In this document: positions 1 to 14,083 of the stretch, in pieces | How the letters are laid out: every line of letters begins with the position of its first letter | Numbering within the stretch: the stretch's first letter is position 1 | NCBI GenBank assembly: GCA_022695795.1 | Contig: MU404156.1 | Location: 89,681-153,680, forward strand | Direction of reading: 5' to 3' | From: Biscogniauxia marginata | Lineage: Eukaryota > Ascomycota > Sordariomycetes > Xylariales > Xylariaceae | Length of the DNA: 64,000 bases | Made by a program: the position numbers and the translations under genes | Notes under the pieces: generated by a model | Seen by the model: only the letters and a program-made list of their open reading frames with translations | What the model was told of the DNA's origin: nothing | Database searches by the model: none

Positions 1-2520
1 TTAATTAAAGGTTTTAAAAGAGAAATAATAATATAATATTAAATCTTATTTTTATAAGTTTTAATAAATTACTTAAAAGTTAATAATTTTATCGATATTA
101 ATATTATTTCGAAATATTATTAATTCGAGGTAAAATTAAGAATAATATGCTTTTTTTAATGTTATTTAAAATAATAAAAAATAATTATTTTTTAATTAAA
201 AATCTTTATTAATAATTATATAAAAGCGTTTAAATTAACGAATTACTTTTTATTCGTTTTATAAAATAACATTTATTTAAAAAACGTTATAAGTAAAAAT
301 AAAAAATTTATTAATAATATATATAAAAATAAAAAGTACGAAAAATAATTAAAATAAAAAAGGATAAAAAATAACTTAAAATCGATATTAACATTTAAGT
401 TTTATATTAATTTTTTTAATTTTATTTAAGTTAAAAATAATTTTTTATAATAATTTTTCGATTTATATTTTAATAGTTTTTATTATTTAAGTTAAGTAGT
501 ATATTAAAAGGGGTTTTTTATAAAAGCGAGTTAATCTCGTTAATATATTAATTTTTTTAAGTTTCGCCTTGTCGATTTCGGCTTTATTCGCGGTATTTTT
601 CGCGCTTTTAATTATTAATTTTATTAAATAGTTTTCCGGCGTCGTTATTATTAAGGTTTCGTTTAAAGTTCGAGTCGGCTTCGTTTTCGTTTTAACTTCG
701 TTTTTAACTTATTACATTAAAGCGATTTTATTATTATTAATTTTATATTAAAAGGTTTTATTTTTATATTATTAAATTTATTATATTATTTTGTTTAATA
801 AGTAAATAATTAATATAATTTATAATTAATATAATTTATAATTAATATAATTTATAATTAATATAATTTATAATTAATATAATTTATAATTAATATAATT
901 TATAATTAATATAATTTNNNNNNNNNNNNNNNNNNNNNNNNNNNNNNNNNNNNNNNNNNNNNNNNNNNNNNNNNNNNNNNNNNNNNNNNNNNNNNNNNNN
1001 NNNNNNNNNNNNNNNNTATAATTAATATTTATAAATTAAAAAATAACTTAATAAAAAAGATATTAACTCGTTTTATTTAAAACTTCGTATTATTTTATTA
1101 TATTTTTAAATTAAAAAGGTAATTATTAAAATAATAAAGTTAATAATTAAGTTTTCAAAGAATTAAATATAAAACTTAATTTATTTTTTAAAAGAATTTT
1201 TAATTATTTTAAAAACGACGTTTTTTTTCTTTTTTCGCAAATCGAATTTAAGTTAAATATAACTTTTTAAATTTTTATTTTATTTTATTTTATATAAATA
1301 AAAATTTAATTTCCTTTTTTCGAAATTTATATAAAGTGTAATTAAAAATAAATTTATATTTTTTAATTTAAGATTTTTAATAAGTATATTAAAACTTTAA
1401 AAAAAGCTTATTATATTTAAAATAAATTAGTTAATTTATATTAATTTTAAGTACGTTTTTTATTTCGAGTTCGTTTTAATCGTTAAAACTAAAGTTATTA
1501 AATATATTAATAAAGTTAAAAAAAGAATTAACGTTAAAATCGAAATTAAAATTATTTAAAAAGGTTTTATTTCTTTTTTTATTAAATTGTTATTATAAAC
1601 AAAGTATTTTTTATTAAAAGGAACTTAAATATATATATAAATGTCGTTATTTTGTAAGTTTATATTAAAATTATTATTAAAAAGTAAAAAAAAAGAATTT
1701 AAAAATTAAGCTTTTTAAGTGAAATAATATAATTTTTATTACGATTTAATTATATTTTATTAAGTTCTTTAATTTATTCTTTAAATATAAACTTTAAATT
1801 TACGTTTTATATAATAAAACTTTAAATAATAATTTAAGTAATTAACATTATAAAATTAAAATCGCGAATAATAAATTAATACTTAATAATAATAAGTATT
1901 ATATATAAATAAGTCTTAATATTAAATCGATTATAAGTAACTTAAAAAGAAAAGCGTTTAAATTATCACGAAAATAAAATAAAATAAATATAATAAATAT
2001 ATTCTTATAAAAAATACTTACTTTATTTTAAAGGAAAAAAAAGAGATTACTTTTATATATTTATTATAAGTTAAAAACTAACTAAAAACAAGTATGATAC
2101 ATATTAATAACTCTCGTGATCTTTATTTATAACAATTTTTAACTTTTTATTTTTTTTATATTAATAATAATTTTTTACCGTTTTTTCTTTATTATTTTTC
2201 TTTAAATCTTTTATATATTAAAAAAACTATTTAAAATCTTTATATTAATTTATATAATTTAATGTTATATCTTGTTTATTAACGTTATATATTAATTAAA
2301 ACTTTTTTACTCGGTAAAAAGAAAATATAACTTAAATAACTATAATAACTATAATATATTAATTTTATATAATTAATTAAATAGCTACTTAGTTTATAAT
2401 TTAACACATTTTTATTTTTAATAAAAAGTTAAAAGTGATTAAATGTCCTTAATATTAACCATTATAATATTAATATAGTATTTATTAATTAATCGTTATT
2501 ATATAACTTTATTTTATTAT
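1..2520. repeat. RIP-degraded AT-rich repeat block
   Basis: The sequence is almost only A and T. The C and G that remain lie mostly in CpG, and CpA/TpG is nearly absent, which is the expected product of repeat-induced point mutation acting on an old repeat. A slightly richer patch at about 540-720 may be what is left of a transposon coding region, but no frame stays open and no domain can be read. I see no gene here. The block is cut by a run of N. The family of the original repeat cannot be told. Confidence 0.8.
807..1030. repeat. 16-bp AT tandem array containing an assembly gap
   Basis: A 16-bp unit made only of A and T (TAATTAATATAATTTA in one register) repeats head to tail about seven times up to 917. 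It runs straight into 99 N (918-1016), and the first bases after the gap look like the same unit. The gap is therefore probably a collapsed or unspanned part of the array, so its true length is unknown. Confidence 0.85.
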
Positions 2521-4178
2521 AACTAAGCAGTTCGTTTCATTACTAATTACCCGCTTAACCGTCGCCGTCCGATTTCCGTATTATTATTACCGCTACCGTC
2601 TTTGTTTTTTGAAGAATAACAATGTCCCTTAAGTTTTAGAGTTCCAGAGTTTAGATACCCTTTAACCTCGTCGAAACTTGACATAGCTAAGTAGTTAGCG
2701 AATATCTTAGATGTAGTAAAGACTAAATATGCATCACTTATGTAGGTCACGGGTGCCGGCTTAAGTCTAGCTAGTTAGTTTATGAGTTTCCTAATATAGT
2801 GGACGCCATGCACTGGCCTCTCAAGATGCATGTAGCCTCGAAGGCTAAGTACCTAGCTAAATGAGAGGGCATCTGTCGATCTCCGACGCATACGCTACTT
2901 GAATGAAAATATTTCGGCGGCCGCTTCAATCCATAGTCACGGCGTACGTACCATGTTACGCCGGATGTCCTCCGAACGGCCAAATTCCTATCTCCAAAGT
3001 CGGACCTGATAACATTAATGTTCATAAACAAGGCCTGTCCGTTCTGCTGGTTAAAAGTTCCACTACACCCGATACGGGTATATACATGTACGACTCTCAA
3101 GCCCGGATACCTTATCGGGGTTCTTTCTAGCGTCTCGGTTCAAGTCAAGTACCGAAATGCTTAGTGCGCGTGTTCTACTGGTATGGTCTAAATGGTGGCC
3201 CGACAATGGGTTCAGCGCCGTGTCGAGACATACGACGTGGCGATACCTCCCAAAATGTGTTTGCCCTTAATAAAGTCCTTTCCCCATAACAGCACGCCAT
3301 GCCTCTGTTACCGCACCGTATATCTACAGAATAAAAGCGATTCAAATCAGTATACGGAATACCTGACTAGGACATGTCAAGTGTTATTATTAGTAGTAAC
3401 GCATGCTAAACGACGAGCTGTCAAAAGTAAACAGAATCGGCTTAATGTATAAAGTGCAAAAGGAAAAAAAAAAAAGCACAATGGGTGCGCCGATCTTCTA
3501 CAGCCCAACAGCTAGCTACTTAGTGTAATAAGGCGGTAATGTCAGCAAATTAGAATTTTTTCCGACTTGAGGGAACATGATTACGTTTATGGGTTAAAGA
3601 TCGTCGAAATCACTTGGCACATATCATTACCGTTTGGAGGTGACGGAAACCCGGTAGGTTCTACCCGCTATAAAACGTACATTATTGATGGAAACCAATC
3701 GGGTGGGAAAGCGAAAGCGAAATCCGGTAGTTAGCAATCCGGGGCGTCGCATCACTGAGGCCCCTCCACCTTATTACCTAGTCCAGTCCCTGCTGATCCT
3801 CTTCGCGCTTCTTGTTAGGTGCCTAATGAATGCCAACATATCATGTTGCTGCAGGACAACTACCTGCGTTTTTGTTATATAGATATTTATGAACATGCCG
3901 GTCTTATTTTCGGCAGTTTTACCAGCAGCAACCTAGTTATACAACCTCCTCGTGTGTGTTCTCGCACATCATGTGTAATCCTCATGTGTATACTTGCACA
4001 TCATGTGTGCACACAGGGAGTTGGCGGCCCAGGTATATGTTTCTATAGAGTCACGGTCACACAATCTGTGTTGACCTTTCTACTCGTGTTTCTAGGTTGA
4101 TCCCTATCCAAGGCTCTTCAAACAAAGGACCACGAGCGCATGGGATGGGGATTCCCGTATTTGTCCATGCTAAACGAA

Positions 4179-4568
4179 TTATGCTCTTCTCCGCAGAGTT
4201 CCACCCTTTCTGCCTACCGGTTCCTGGCCTTTGGCTATATATGTATCTTCCAGAAGATTAAGGCTGTGAGATTCAACACCGCCTCTTTGTACATGGTCTG
4301 GGCTCTCTGCCGAGCCCCTGACAGCGAAGAAAGTTCCATTCCGCCAAGGCAGAATTGCCTCCTCCACAAGGCATCGTTCCCGGGTGATGTAGTAGTCCAC
4401 CTGGCAGACATCAATGCCATTGAAGTGGCATCCGACGTTGCGTAGGGTCAACCAGAGATTTCCTTCAGCAACCAGATGTTGGAGACTGACGTAGCAGACC
4501 TTGGCCCTTTGACCGTCACAGTCACTCGAGTAGGGGAAACCAAACATCGCCCTGCCCGATCTTGACAC
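4179..4568 (-). CDS. Unrecognised cysteine-containing ORF, possibly a gene fragment
   Basis: The open frame covers up to 129 residues; an internal ATG near 4547 could be the start. It has five cysteines spread over the first 90 residues and a mixed hydrophobic/polar composition more like a protein than the surrounding noise. There is no signal peptide, no membrane segment and no motif I can name. It lies alone between a RIP block and the peroxidase gene. It could be a fragment of a secreted cysteine-rich protein that lost its first exon, a lineage-specific gene, or chance. I claim no function. Confidence 0.2.
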   Translation of the reverse strand: MSRSGRAMFGFPYSSDCDGQRAKVCYVSLQHLVAEGNLWLTLRNVGCHFNGIDVCQVDYYITRERCLVEEAILPWRNGTFFAVRGSAESPDHVQRGGVESHSLNLLEDTYIAKGQEPVGRKGGTLRRRA

Positions 4569-5427
4569 CTTGGAACGAGGGTACTGAAAATGTCAGTGGT
4601 ATGGCGCAGGCCTTGGGAAGATGCCAGGAATTAATCTTTCAAGAACTTATCCTAGTTTCACATGTTATCTACTTTCACCGGAATCGAGGAGCAAACCTCG
4701 CTAGAAATGCACTCTGTTGCATGCTAGGAAGCACTGCATCGTTATAGGTTGGACACTAATGATATACTCGCTGGAAACAGCTTCTTATTCTAAGATTCGA
4801 TGCATGATTCGGAATATCATTTCATAATCTACCTTAGTGCATCTGCACAAGCGCTTGAAAGTTTTCCGCTATCCGGCTGTAATTACATCTCAGGTCATTC
4901 TCCTATAATCGCCCTGAGGTTCCCCCCTGAGATAACTTATACACCAAATATACACCTGCCATACATAAACGCAAATCCTTGATTTAATGTATGTGATTCA
5001 CCTCGTATTCTGAAACCTCCATTGCTAGTCGGACGGGATACTTGAACATCTACTTTTTCACACGACTTCCAACATTGAAAGTACATACCTAAAAACTCTT
5101 CGGTTTCGGTATAAGAATTCTCACATGGCCACTCGCCTGACCCCACTTAGAATATTTCAGGGATCAGGAGGGGATCCGCGTATGTAGGCAAAGCCCTGTT
5201 CAACAAAGGTCATCATCTGCCTTCTCATTGGCCACCCTATAATATATTAGTTACGGACCGTGCGGCAGTGTTGCATTAAAGTTGCCTTGCATAGCTACCT
5301 ACTTACATACAAGCTGCTTGGCAGCTGGCCAGGGGAACCCCATACTAGCAATGCCTGCATAGGTATGTACGGATACGTACTTGTGATATGTAATCCGATG
5401 ACCGCGAAAGGTCCAGACGCGTAGTCT

Positions 5428-5434
5428 TATATAA
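5428..5434 (+). promoter_or_regulatory. TATA-like box of the peroxidase gene
   Basis: TATATAA lies 93 bp before the ATG at 5527, with a CA-rich stretch between them. Position and sequence fit a fungal core promoter, but no transcript start is known. Confidence 0.4.
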
Positions 5435-5526
5435 CAGCTTGTTCTGCGTCTTGTTCACCACAACCTAGAACCACCAATCTCTTCACATCAATCATTACAA
5501 CTCTGTTTATCCGCGAACAGCCCAAA

Positions 5527-6577
5527 ATGCAGCTCATACATCTCTCTACCACCCTGGCATTTGGCCTGGCCTCTGTTAAGGCTTATGGCCCAGGAGGCTC
5601 TATTTACGAATGGGCGCCTCCCGGACCAGACGACTGTAAGCTGATACAAAGGGCTCAAGCCTACCCTTGACGAAATACTAACATCCCACAGTTCGAGGTC
5701 CTTGCCCTATGATGAATACACTGGCAAACCATGGTTTCCTCCAACATGACGGCAGAAACATCACGAGGGAAACCGTCATCAGCGCCATGGGCAACGCACT
5801 CAATTTCGAAGAGCCTCTGGCGGTCATTATGTTTGACCAGGCAATTGGTGTGAACCCAGAGCCCAACGCTACATATTTCACACTGTAAGGGAGCTCCTCG
5901 CTCGACACAACCAGTCAGCGCTAACTATAACTTTAACTAGTGACCACCTCAACCAACACAATGTCCTGGAACACGACGCAAGCTTGAGGTGAGAACATTA
6001 TAGCACCTCTCGATGTCTACTCCGCCTCTAGATGTTCAAAATACTTACTGCCTAGTATAGTCGAACGGATGCCTTCTTTGGAAGCAATCATATTTTCAAC
6101 CAGACCATCTTCGATGAGACGAAGCAGTATTGGACCAGCACGACCCTCGACGCGAACCAGCTGGCCAATAGCAAGGTAGCACGCCAAATTAACTCTAAGG
6201 CCTTCAACCCAACGTATAAATTCACGACTACGACGGAACAGTTCAGTCTCGGGGAGGTAGCCGCCCCTGTTATTGCTTTTGGCGATATGTCCACTGTAAC
6301 CGTGGAACGAGATCTAGTTGAATACTTCTTCCGTAAGTTCGACAAATCATTCATATAACTCGAGCGTATCTAACGTTCTATCACAGAGAACGAACGTCTT
6401 CCTGTTGAATTAGGATGGTCCACAAAGACCGACGTTGTGACGCTCGAGGATATCCTCAAAGTATCTCAAGCAATTGGTAATGCCACCAGTCTTTTCACCC
6501 CTGACGAATCAAGCAACACGACAACGCCGCATCGTCGTCGTCGTCGTGTAGACACTCACTTCGGTCCACTTTACTAG
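5527..6577 (+). CDS. Secreted heme-thiolate peroxidase (chloroperoxidase / peroxidase family 2)
   Basis: Five exons (5527-5635, 5692-5884, 5941-5988, 6061-6332, 6387-6577) encode 270 residues. Residues 1-19 form a signal peptide, so the enzyme should be exported. PCP with Cys41 is the proximal heme-thiolate ligand, and it is followed by the MMNTLANHG stretch typical of the family. E111-H112-D113, followed by ASLSR, is the distal site motif. Family members use H2O2 to halogenate or oxygenate small organic substrates; the actual substrate here cannot be read from sequence. The length fits the short family members. The C-terminus carries an unusual run of five arginines near residue 257. All introns are 52-72 nt and phase-consistent. 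The gene lies about 3 kb from a RIP block, in an accessory-type neighbourhood. Confidence 0.9.
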
Positions 6578-7834
6578 ATATGGCGAGAGTGATATTCGGT
6601 TTTTTCGCTGGTGTGTTGGGATTGAGTGCACAGGGGAACGTCAAAATTCACCGAAATGCGCTGAGTGGGCGAGACGTGGGAGTTGCATGTGGTGTGCAAC
6701 AGCACGGCGCTTCTTCTCTGGCCATCGACTCTCAACGACAGCGGAAGCAGGTTTACATTTCCCCGCTGCCCGACTTTAGATTTTCATTGTATATAGCCCT
6801 TGAATATGAGATGCGCCCTTCACTTGCTTGATTCCGATGATTGTGTTTAATTTAGGCATTGAGCATGCTCCTGTGTTACGCCAATATTTACTGCATGTAT
6901 TTGATTATCTCCGGTGTGCATTTCATAGCTGAATGTGCAATATATATTATGGCCATATTAGTCGTGTAACCTATCGGGAAAACAAGCCATTTCTTGTAGT
7001 GCGTTCGTTGTCGCAATTGGCCTTTTTTTTTGTATCGAGTCAGCTCGGCCGCAGCTCTGATTTGGGAGAGTAACGAGAGGCTACCTACCAAGCACCTTTG
7101 TTGCTCCCGGGTTGAGGTTATTCCGGTCCGATATGGGTATATATAGATCTATAGCCTTTATCACCTTTATATATTATAGTCGGTTCCCCGGTTCCTCCCC
7201 TTTCAAGCCATATCTAGTCTTTTACAAACTACCTTTCCCAGGAACGTTACGTAGCTGGTTTCTCTTGGGATATGAAAATGTGGTATCATTCAGGCCGAGG
7301 CAATCTCGAAGAGGATGACATTTTCAGATACACAGAGAGTTCCATGGACCAGATATTTGGCTACGAACTAACAATCTTCCAGATACCCATCTTCTAGTCC
7401 ATACTATATGTACCTTCCTACCTTTTCCCTTAATATTTCAGGCCACTTTTTAAACGTTTTCAATTGTCTACGGTCTGTAATTTGACATAGAAATAGTAAA
7501 GTCTTGGTCTTTGATTTGTTGCAACCTTTTCTAAAAAGCCATGCTTCACCTACATCCTTCGCGCCACAGCCGTGTGAAAGAAATTGCATTTAGAAACAAA
7601 GACGTCGCGAGATTTGGTGTCAGAGCTGGACTTGATCAAAGCCCTTGCAAGTTGCGGGCGATTCTCTTTGGCCTATTAACTGCTTTATATTGCCGGAAAC
7701 GGATATATATGCAATAACTTATATAATATAGAGAACGTAGTTACGAAATGATATATACAGAGAAGGTGATAAAATAGCTGCCGACGTTCTAATTATAGCT
7801 ATACGCAGGTTATTAAAAAATCGATACGCCGAAT
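6578..7834. other. Intergenic, no gene seen
   Basis: This 1.26 kb stretch separates the peroxidase from the kinase-like gene. ORFs are short and carry no motif. AT-rich patches with TATATA occur near 7136-7170 and 7700-7760, the latter about 100 bp before the kinase start, where a promoter is expected. Confidence 0.5.
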
Positions 7835-9290
7835 ATGGCCAATGTTACTATACTCTGGAATTTAGCCCAGAAAGGTTTCAACTCTGAGCATTATGAACTC
7901 GAGAAAGTCATTGCAGCTGGCATGGGAGGCGTAAGTGACCCTTGTTGTTTGCTGAGCCCCGTTTTCTCTTTACGTAGAACACAAGATGGACCATTCGATA
8001 CTGGGAGTGAACTAACAACGGTTGCTTACAAGCTGTTTTAGGGCGTGGTCAGATTCGTAGAGAAGTCTAGTTCCTCGGGTGGACCATTAAAAAGATATAT
8101 AGCGAAAGTATGGTTTGGCGGTCCTGCCACACAGGGGCGCGAGATTCGGGCTATACAGGCAAGTTAAAGGGGACTAAATGCGGTAAACGTGGGTGGATGA
8201 CCAGCTAACTTGAGAACACTTACCAAGGACATGCAATGGAGTGAGCACGTTGTCAATTTAACAACAATTCCAAATAATCCCTTTACGGATAATCGGTTTG
8301 TTGTCATGGAATTTATACCGGGAGGGACTCTCAGCGACTTTAAGAAAGAGTGCAAAGAGGACATTCCAGTTCGTGTTTTATGGCACATATTCCTCTGCCG
8401 TAAGTGGTCAATTTACAGAGGATAACTCTCACGAAGGGGAAACTGACTTGTACAGTCGTTAGAGCCTGTACTGCTATGGCTTATCCGCCAACCGGGGAAA
8501 CAGATGCTGCTGGTGTCGCTATACCCGTCATAGAAGATGTGCACATCAGCTGGGAACCAGATCATTTTGCCCACAGAGATCTCCATCCTGGAAACAGTAC
8601 GTGACGCCTAACCCTCGTCCAGGAAAAGTAAGGAGCTAATTTGACACAAAAGTTCTTTTGGGGGATTTCGATACTACCAATAAGGAGCACAAGTTGGTTC
8701 CGATACTAAGATTGGTAGATTTCGAGCGAGGACAACACCTTACAGCCCTTGAAGACTACGATTCCGAGGATGTGGAGGACTGGGACGAGGAATTAGAATT
8801 AAATACTAAGTGAGTCAGAAATCTGTAAGGATGGTAATCTTGCTGACTCGGCCGTTCTGAATAGACGAGATGCAGGTAAGAGGAATCCGGGAATTGATCA
8901 CAATATACTTTCCATCGGGCGGGTAAGTTGCATATACCACACTCGCCGTAGACTGAGAGAGGCTGAACTAAACTAAAGGTCATGGCGAATTTAATCGGAC
9001 CGCTACCACCGAGATTCCTCTCAGCCGAGGATTGCCGTGAACGGTTCGAAGATGATAATATTCATTCTTGTGCAGACTTACGGGATCTAGTAAAAAGATG
9101 CTTAGCTGTGGATCCGATGAATAGACCTAGGCTGGAAGCATTATTGCCGCTATTACGGAGCTATGTTTTAGATATCAAGACAGAGCAATATTACCAGGGG
9201 CTGCCCAACGGTGATCGTGAATCCGATGCGAACGTAAAAGAATTTATGGAGAACTATCTTGCTGGGTCGAGGCAAAAGCAGGGGGTTTAA
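7835..9290 (+). CDS. Protein kinase-like protein with DFE in place of DFG
   Basis: Seven exons (7835-7930, 8042-8158, 8228-8399, 8456-8596, 8653-8809, 8865-8922, 8979-9290) encode 350 residues. The kinase fold is readable: a glycine-rich loop around residues 29-38, Lys54 in YIAK (ATP lysine), a glutamate shortly after it, catalytic loop HRDLHPGN (168-175), and LVDFERG with Asp198, so DFE stands where DFG is usual. A C-lobe segment ending in the DPMNRPR-type element follows. The second intron (8159-8227) has a GC donor (CAG before GCAAGT) and a good branch site. Catalytic Lys and both Asp are kept, so activity is possible. Pezizomycotina carry many such divergent kinases; target and role are unknown. 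The gene is intact although it lies about 100 bp from a RIP block. Confidence 0.85.
8159..8227 (+). other. GC-AG intron in the kinase-like gene
   Basis: The donor reads AG before GCAAGT, the standard consensus of the rare GC-AG class. A GCTAAC branch site ends 18 nt before the AG. Removing it keeps frame from the beta3-lysine exon into the VVMEF hinge exon; no GT donor nearby does so. Confidence 0.75.
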
Positions 9291-9399
9291 TAGCATCATG
9301 GGTCCTAGAACGGCCTAAGATGGGAGAAGAGAAATCCCAGAACATGTTTTTGTTTTTTGTTTTTTTTTCTTGGGGGGGATATTCAAAACTCCCAATGTA

Positions 9400-10817
9400 T
9401 AATATATATATATATATATATAAATTTAATTTTTCGAAATTTAATTTTAAAAATCGACTTTTTAATTTAATTTTAGTTTTTTTAGTATTTTAAAAAAAAA
9501 AAATTTTTTCACGTGTCTCATAAGCAAATAAGCCACACAAGCGAGTAGGCCACTTAATTTCCTATATAAAATCGACTTTTTCGAAAATTTATAACTTTAC
9601 GCGTAAAAATCGTAAAAATCTCGGACCTTTTTTTTAGTTATAGAATTTTAAGGTTTAATTAAAAGTAAAATATATAAAGAAATACGTAAAAAGGTCCGTG
9701 CGTTTTGTTTTAATTTTAGTTTTTACGCGTTTTCTTTTTATATTTTTTAATATTAATTTTTTTAATTTTCATTTTAGTTAAATTATATAGTTATATAACT
9801 AGAAAAAAAGGACTGAGATTTCTTCGATTTTTATAAGTAAAGTTATGAATTTTCGAAAAAGTCGATTTTATATAAAAAACCATTTTATCCGCGAGCTTGT
9901 TTTATCTACTCGCTTATATAGTACGGTATAATCGAAAAAAAAGTAAAAAAGGGAATTTAGTTTTTTTTATTACGTTTTAATAGTTTTAATTACCTTTTTA
10001 ATTATTACCGCCGCCGCCGCTTTTAAATAATAATAAAAACGTAAAAAGCGTTTTTTAAATTTTTATTAATAAAAAACGTCTTAAAATATTTTAAGAAATA
10101 TAAATAATTAATTCATATAAAGTTATTACTTTTTAAATTAAAATATAAAACTCGATATTAAAGTTTAAATAATAAATATTAACTTTTTACTTAATATAAA
10201 TTGTTTTATAAATTTATATTTATTTAAGTTAAATAAAAAGTTAAATATTAATATTATAATAAAAAGTTTAATAATTAAAAACGTTAAAATAAATATAAAT
10301 ATAAATCGTATTATAAAAACTTTATTAAAATAATTAATTCGTTTAATATAAAATAATAAGCTTTATAAATAACTAAATAAATATTTTTAATAATAAGTTA
10401 TTTTATAACATATATATAATTATATATAATTTTTATATATAATTTTTTTGATTTTTCTATTAATAATAAATAAGAAAACTAAGAAATAAAATTTATAAAT
10501 CGTTTATACGTTTTTATTAAATTATATATTAAGAAATAAAAATCTATATTTTATTATTATTTTATTATTATTATTTTAATAATTTATAATTTAAATAACT
10601 TTGTTAAGTTAATTTAAAAACTCGAATAAACTAAAATTAATAATAATTATAATTATTACGAAAAAAAACGTAAAAATAAATAATATAAATTATATCTTTT
10701 TAATAAATTAAAATATAATAAATATTAATTAAAGAATATTTTAAATTAATTAACGTGTATTTATAAGTTTATAAGTTTTATCTTTTTATTTTATAAAGTA
10801 ATATTTATTCTCGATAT
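9400..10817. repeat. Second RIP-degraded AT-rich block
   Basis: It has the same character as 1-2520: almost pure A/T, C kept mainly in CpG, CpA nearly gone. It starts at a (TA)n run just behind the kinase gene and ends at about 10810. No frame is open over a useful length. It holds the foldback element described separately. Confidence 0.8.
9519..9922. mobile_element. Foldback / MITE-like element, RIP-decayed
   Basis: A left arm (about 9519-9640) and a right arm (about 9795-9922) are imperfect reverse complements. The clearest shared blocks are ATAAAATCGACTTTTTCGAAAA at 9566-9587 and its complement near 9853-9874, then an AACTTTAC/GTAAAGTT pair, and outward an AAGCGAGTAG/CTACTCGCTT pair with a few mismatches. 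Weaker pairing continues inward (TAGTTATA / TATAACTA), leaving a loop near 9700. Differences between the arms are mostly of the kind RIP makes. There is no coding capacity, so if mobile it was non-autonomous. Target-site duplications could not be identified. Confidence 0.55.
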
Positions 10818-11060
10818 ACTCCCGAAATAAGGGTCTCGGGAGTCAATTTAACCTTAAATAGGAAATAAACGACTCTTAATAACAGGGTCTATCTAGATTT
10901 GAGAAAACTAATGATGATTACTCGTTACAGTATATCCAAGTCTCGTCTAGATAGCTGATACGGGTTTCTGGACTACTTTCCACTCGGCTGCTCGGGTTGT
11001 GTTTCGGAAGCCGTAGCGGGAGATCCCGCTAGGTGTTCCGAATAGCCCCCGGGTTCGAGC
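10818..11060. other. Hairpin cluster at the RIP border
   Basis: Three separate inverted repeats sit in a stretch of normal base composition directly next to the RIP block. ACTCCCGA/TCGGGAGT (10818-10825, 10836-10843) has a 10-nt loop. CTATCTAGA/TCTAGATAG (10889-10897, 10946-10954) has a 48-nt spacer. A two-tier hairpin has outer arms TTCGGAA/TTCCGAA (about 11003-11042) and inner arms AGCGGGA/TCCCGCT (11015-11021, 11024-11030). A GGTTCGAGC string, resembling a pol III B box, follows at about 11052. The stretch could be an element end, a structured RNA or boundary DNA; I cannot tell which. Confidence 0.5.
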
Positions 11061-11280
11061 ACGAAAGCCGGAACATATTCTAGGTGTCAACGGATATGAT
11101 CTTTTAGTCACATGGTAGCAATGTGTTCAACTGCGGAGAATTTCATACTAATATTTTTTTGTATTTCAATAGGGCCCAATGAGTCTATGTCACCATTTTT
11201 GCCGAGCCATTCCCCCGAGCCATCCCGATCGTGAACAAATCATGTGTCTGGTTATGTGATTATCCGAGGTTATAATTAAT

Positions 11281-14083
<2,803 letters not shown>

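Larger units (their letters stand above)
2521..5526. other. Transition region with no recognised gene
   Basis: Base composition becomes normal at about 2520. Several ORFs of 60-130 codons occur on both strands, but none shows a recognisable domain, a signal peptide or a believable splice structure. Around 3935-4015 there is an imperfect repeat: two copies of a GCACATCATGTGT-like segment about 40 bp apart. The only ORF with some protein character is at 4179-4568 (listed separately). The last 100 bp are the promoter of the peroxidase gene. Confidence 0.5.

Noticed and set aside
2780..3452. Several 75-106 codon ORFs near the first RIP block
   Set aside because: They overlap on both strands, have no shared frame and no motif; I could not build a gene from them.
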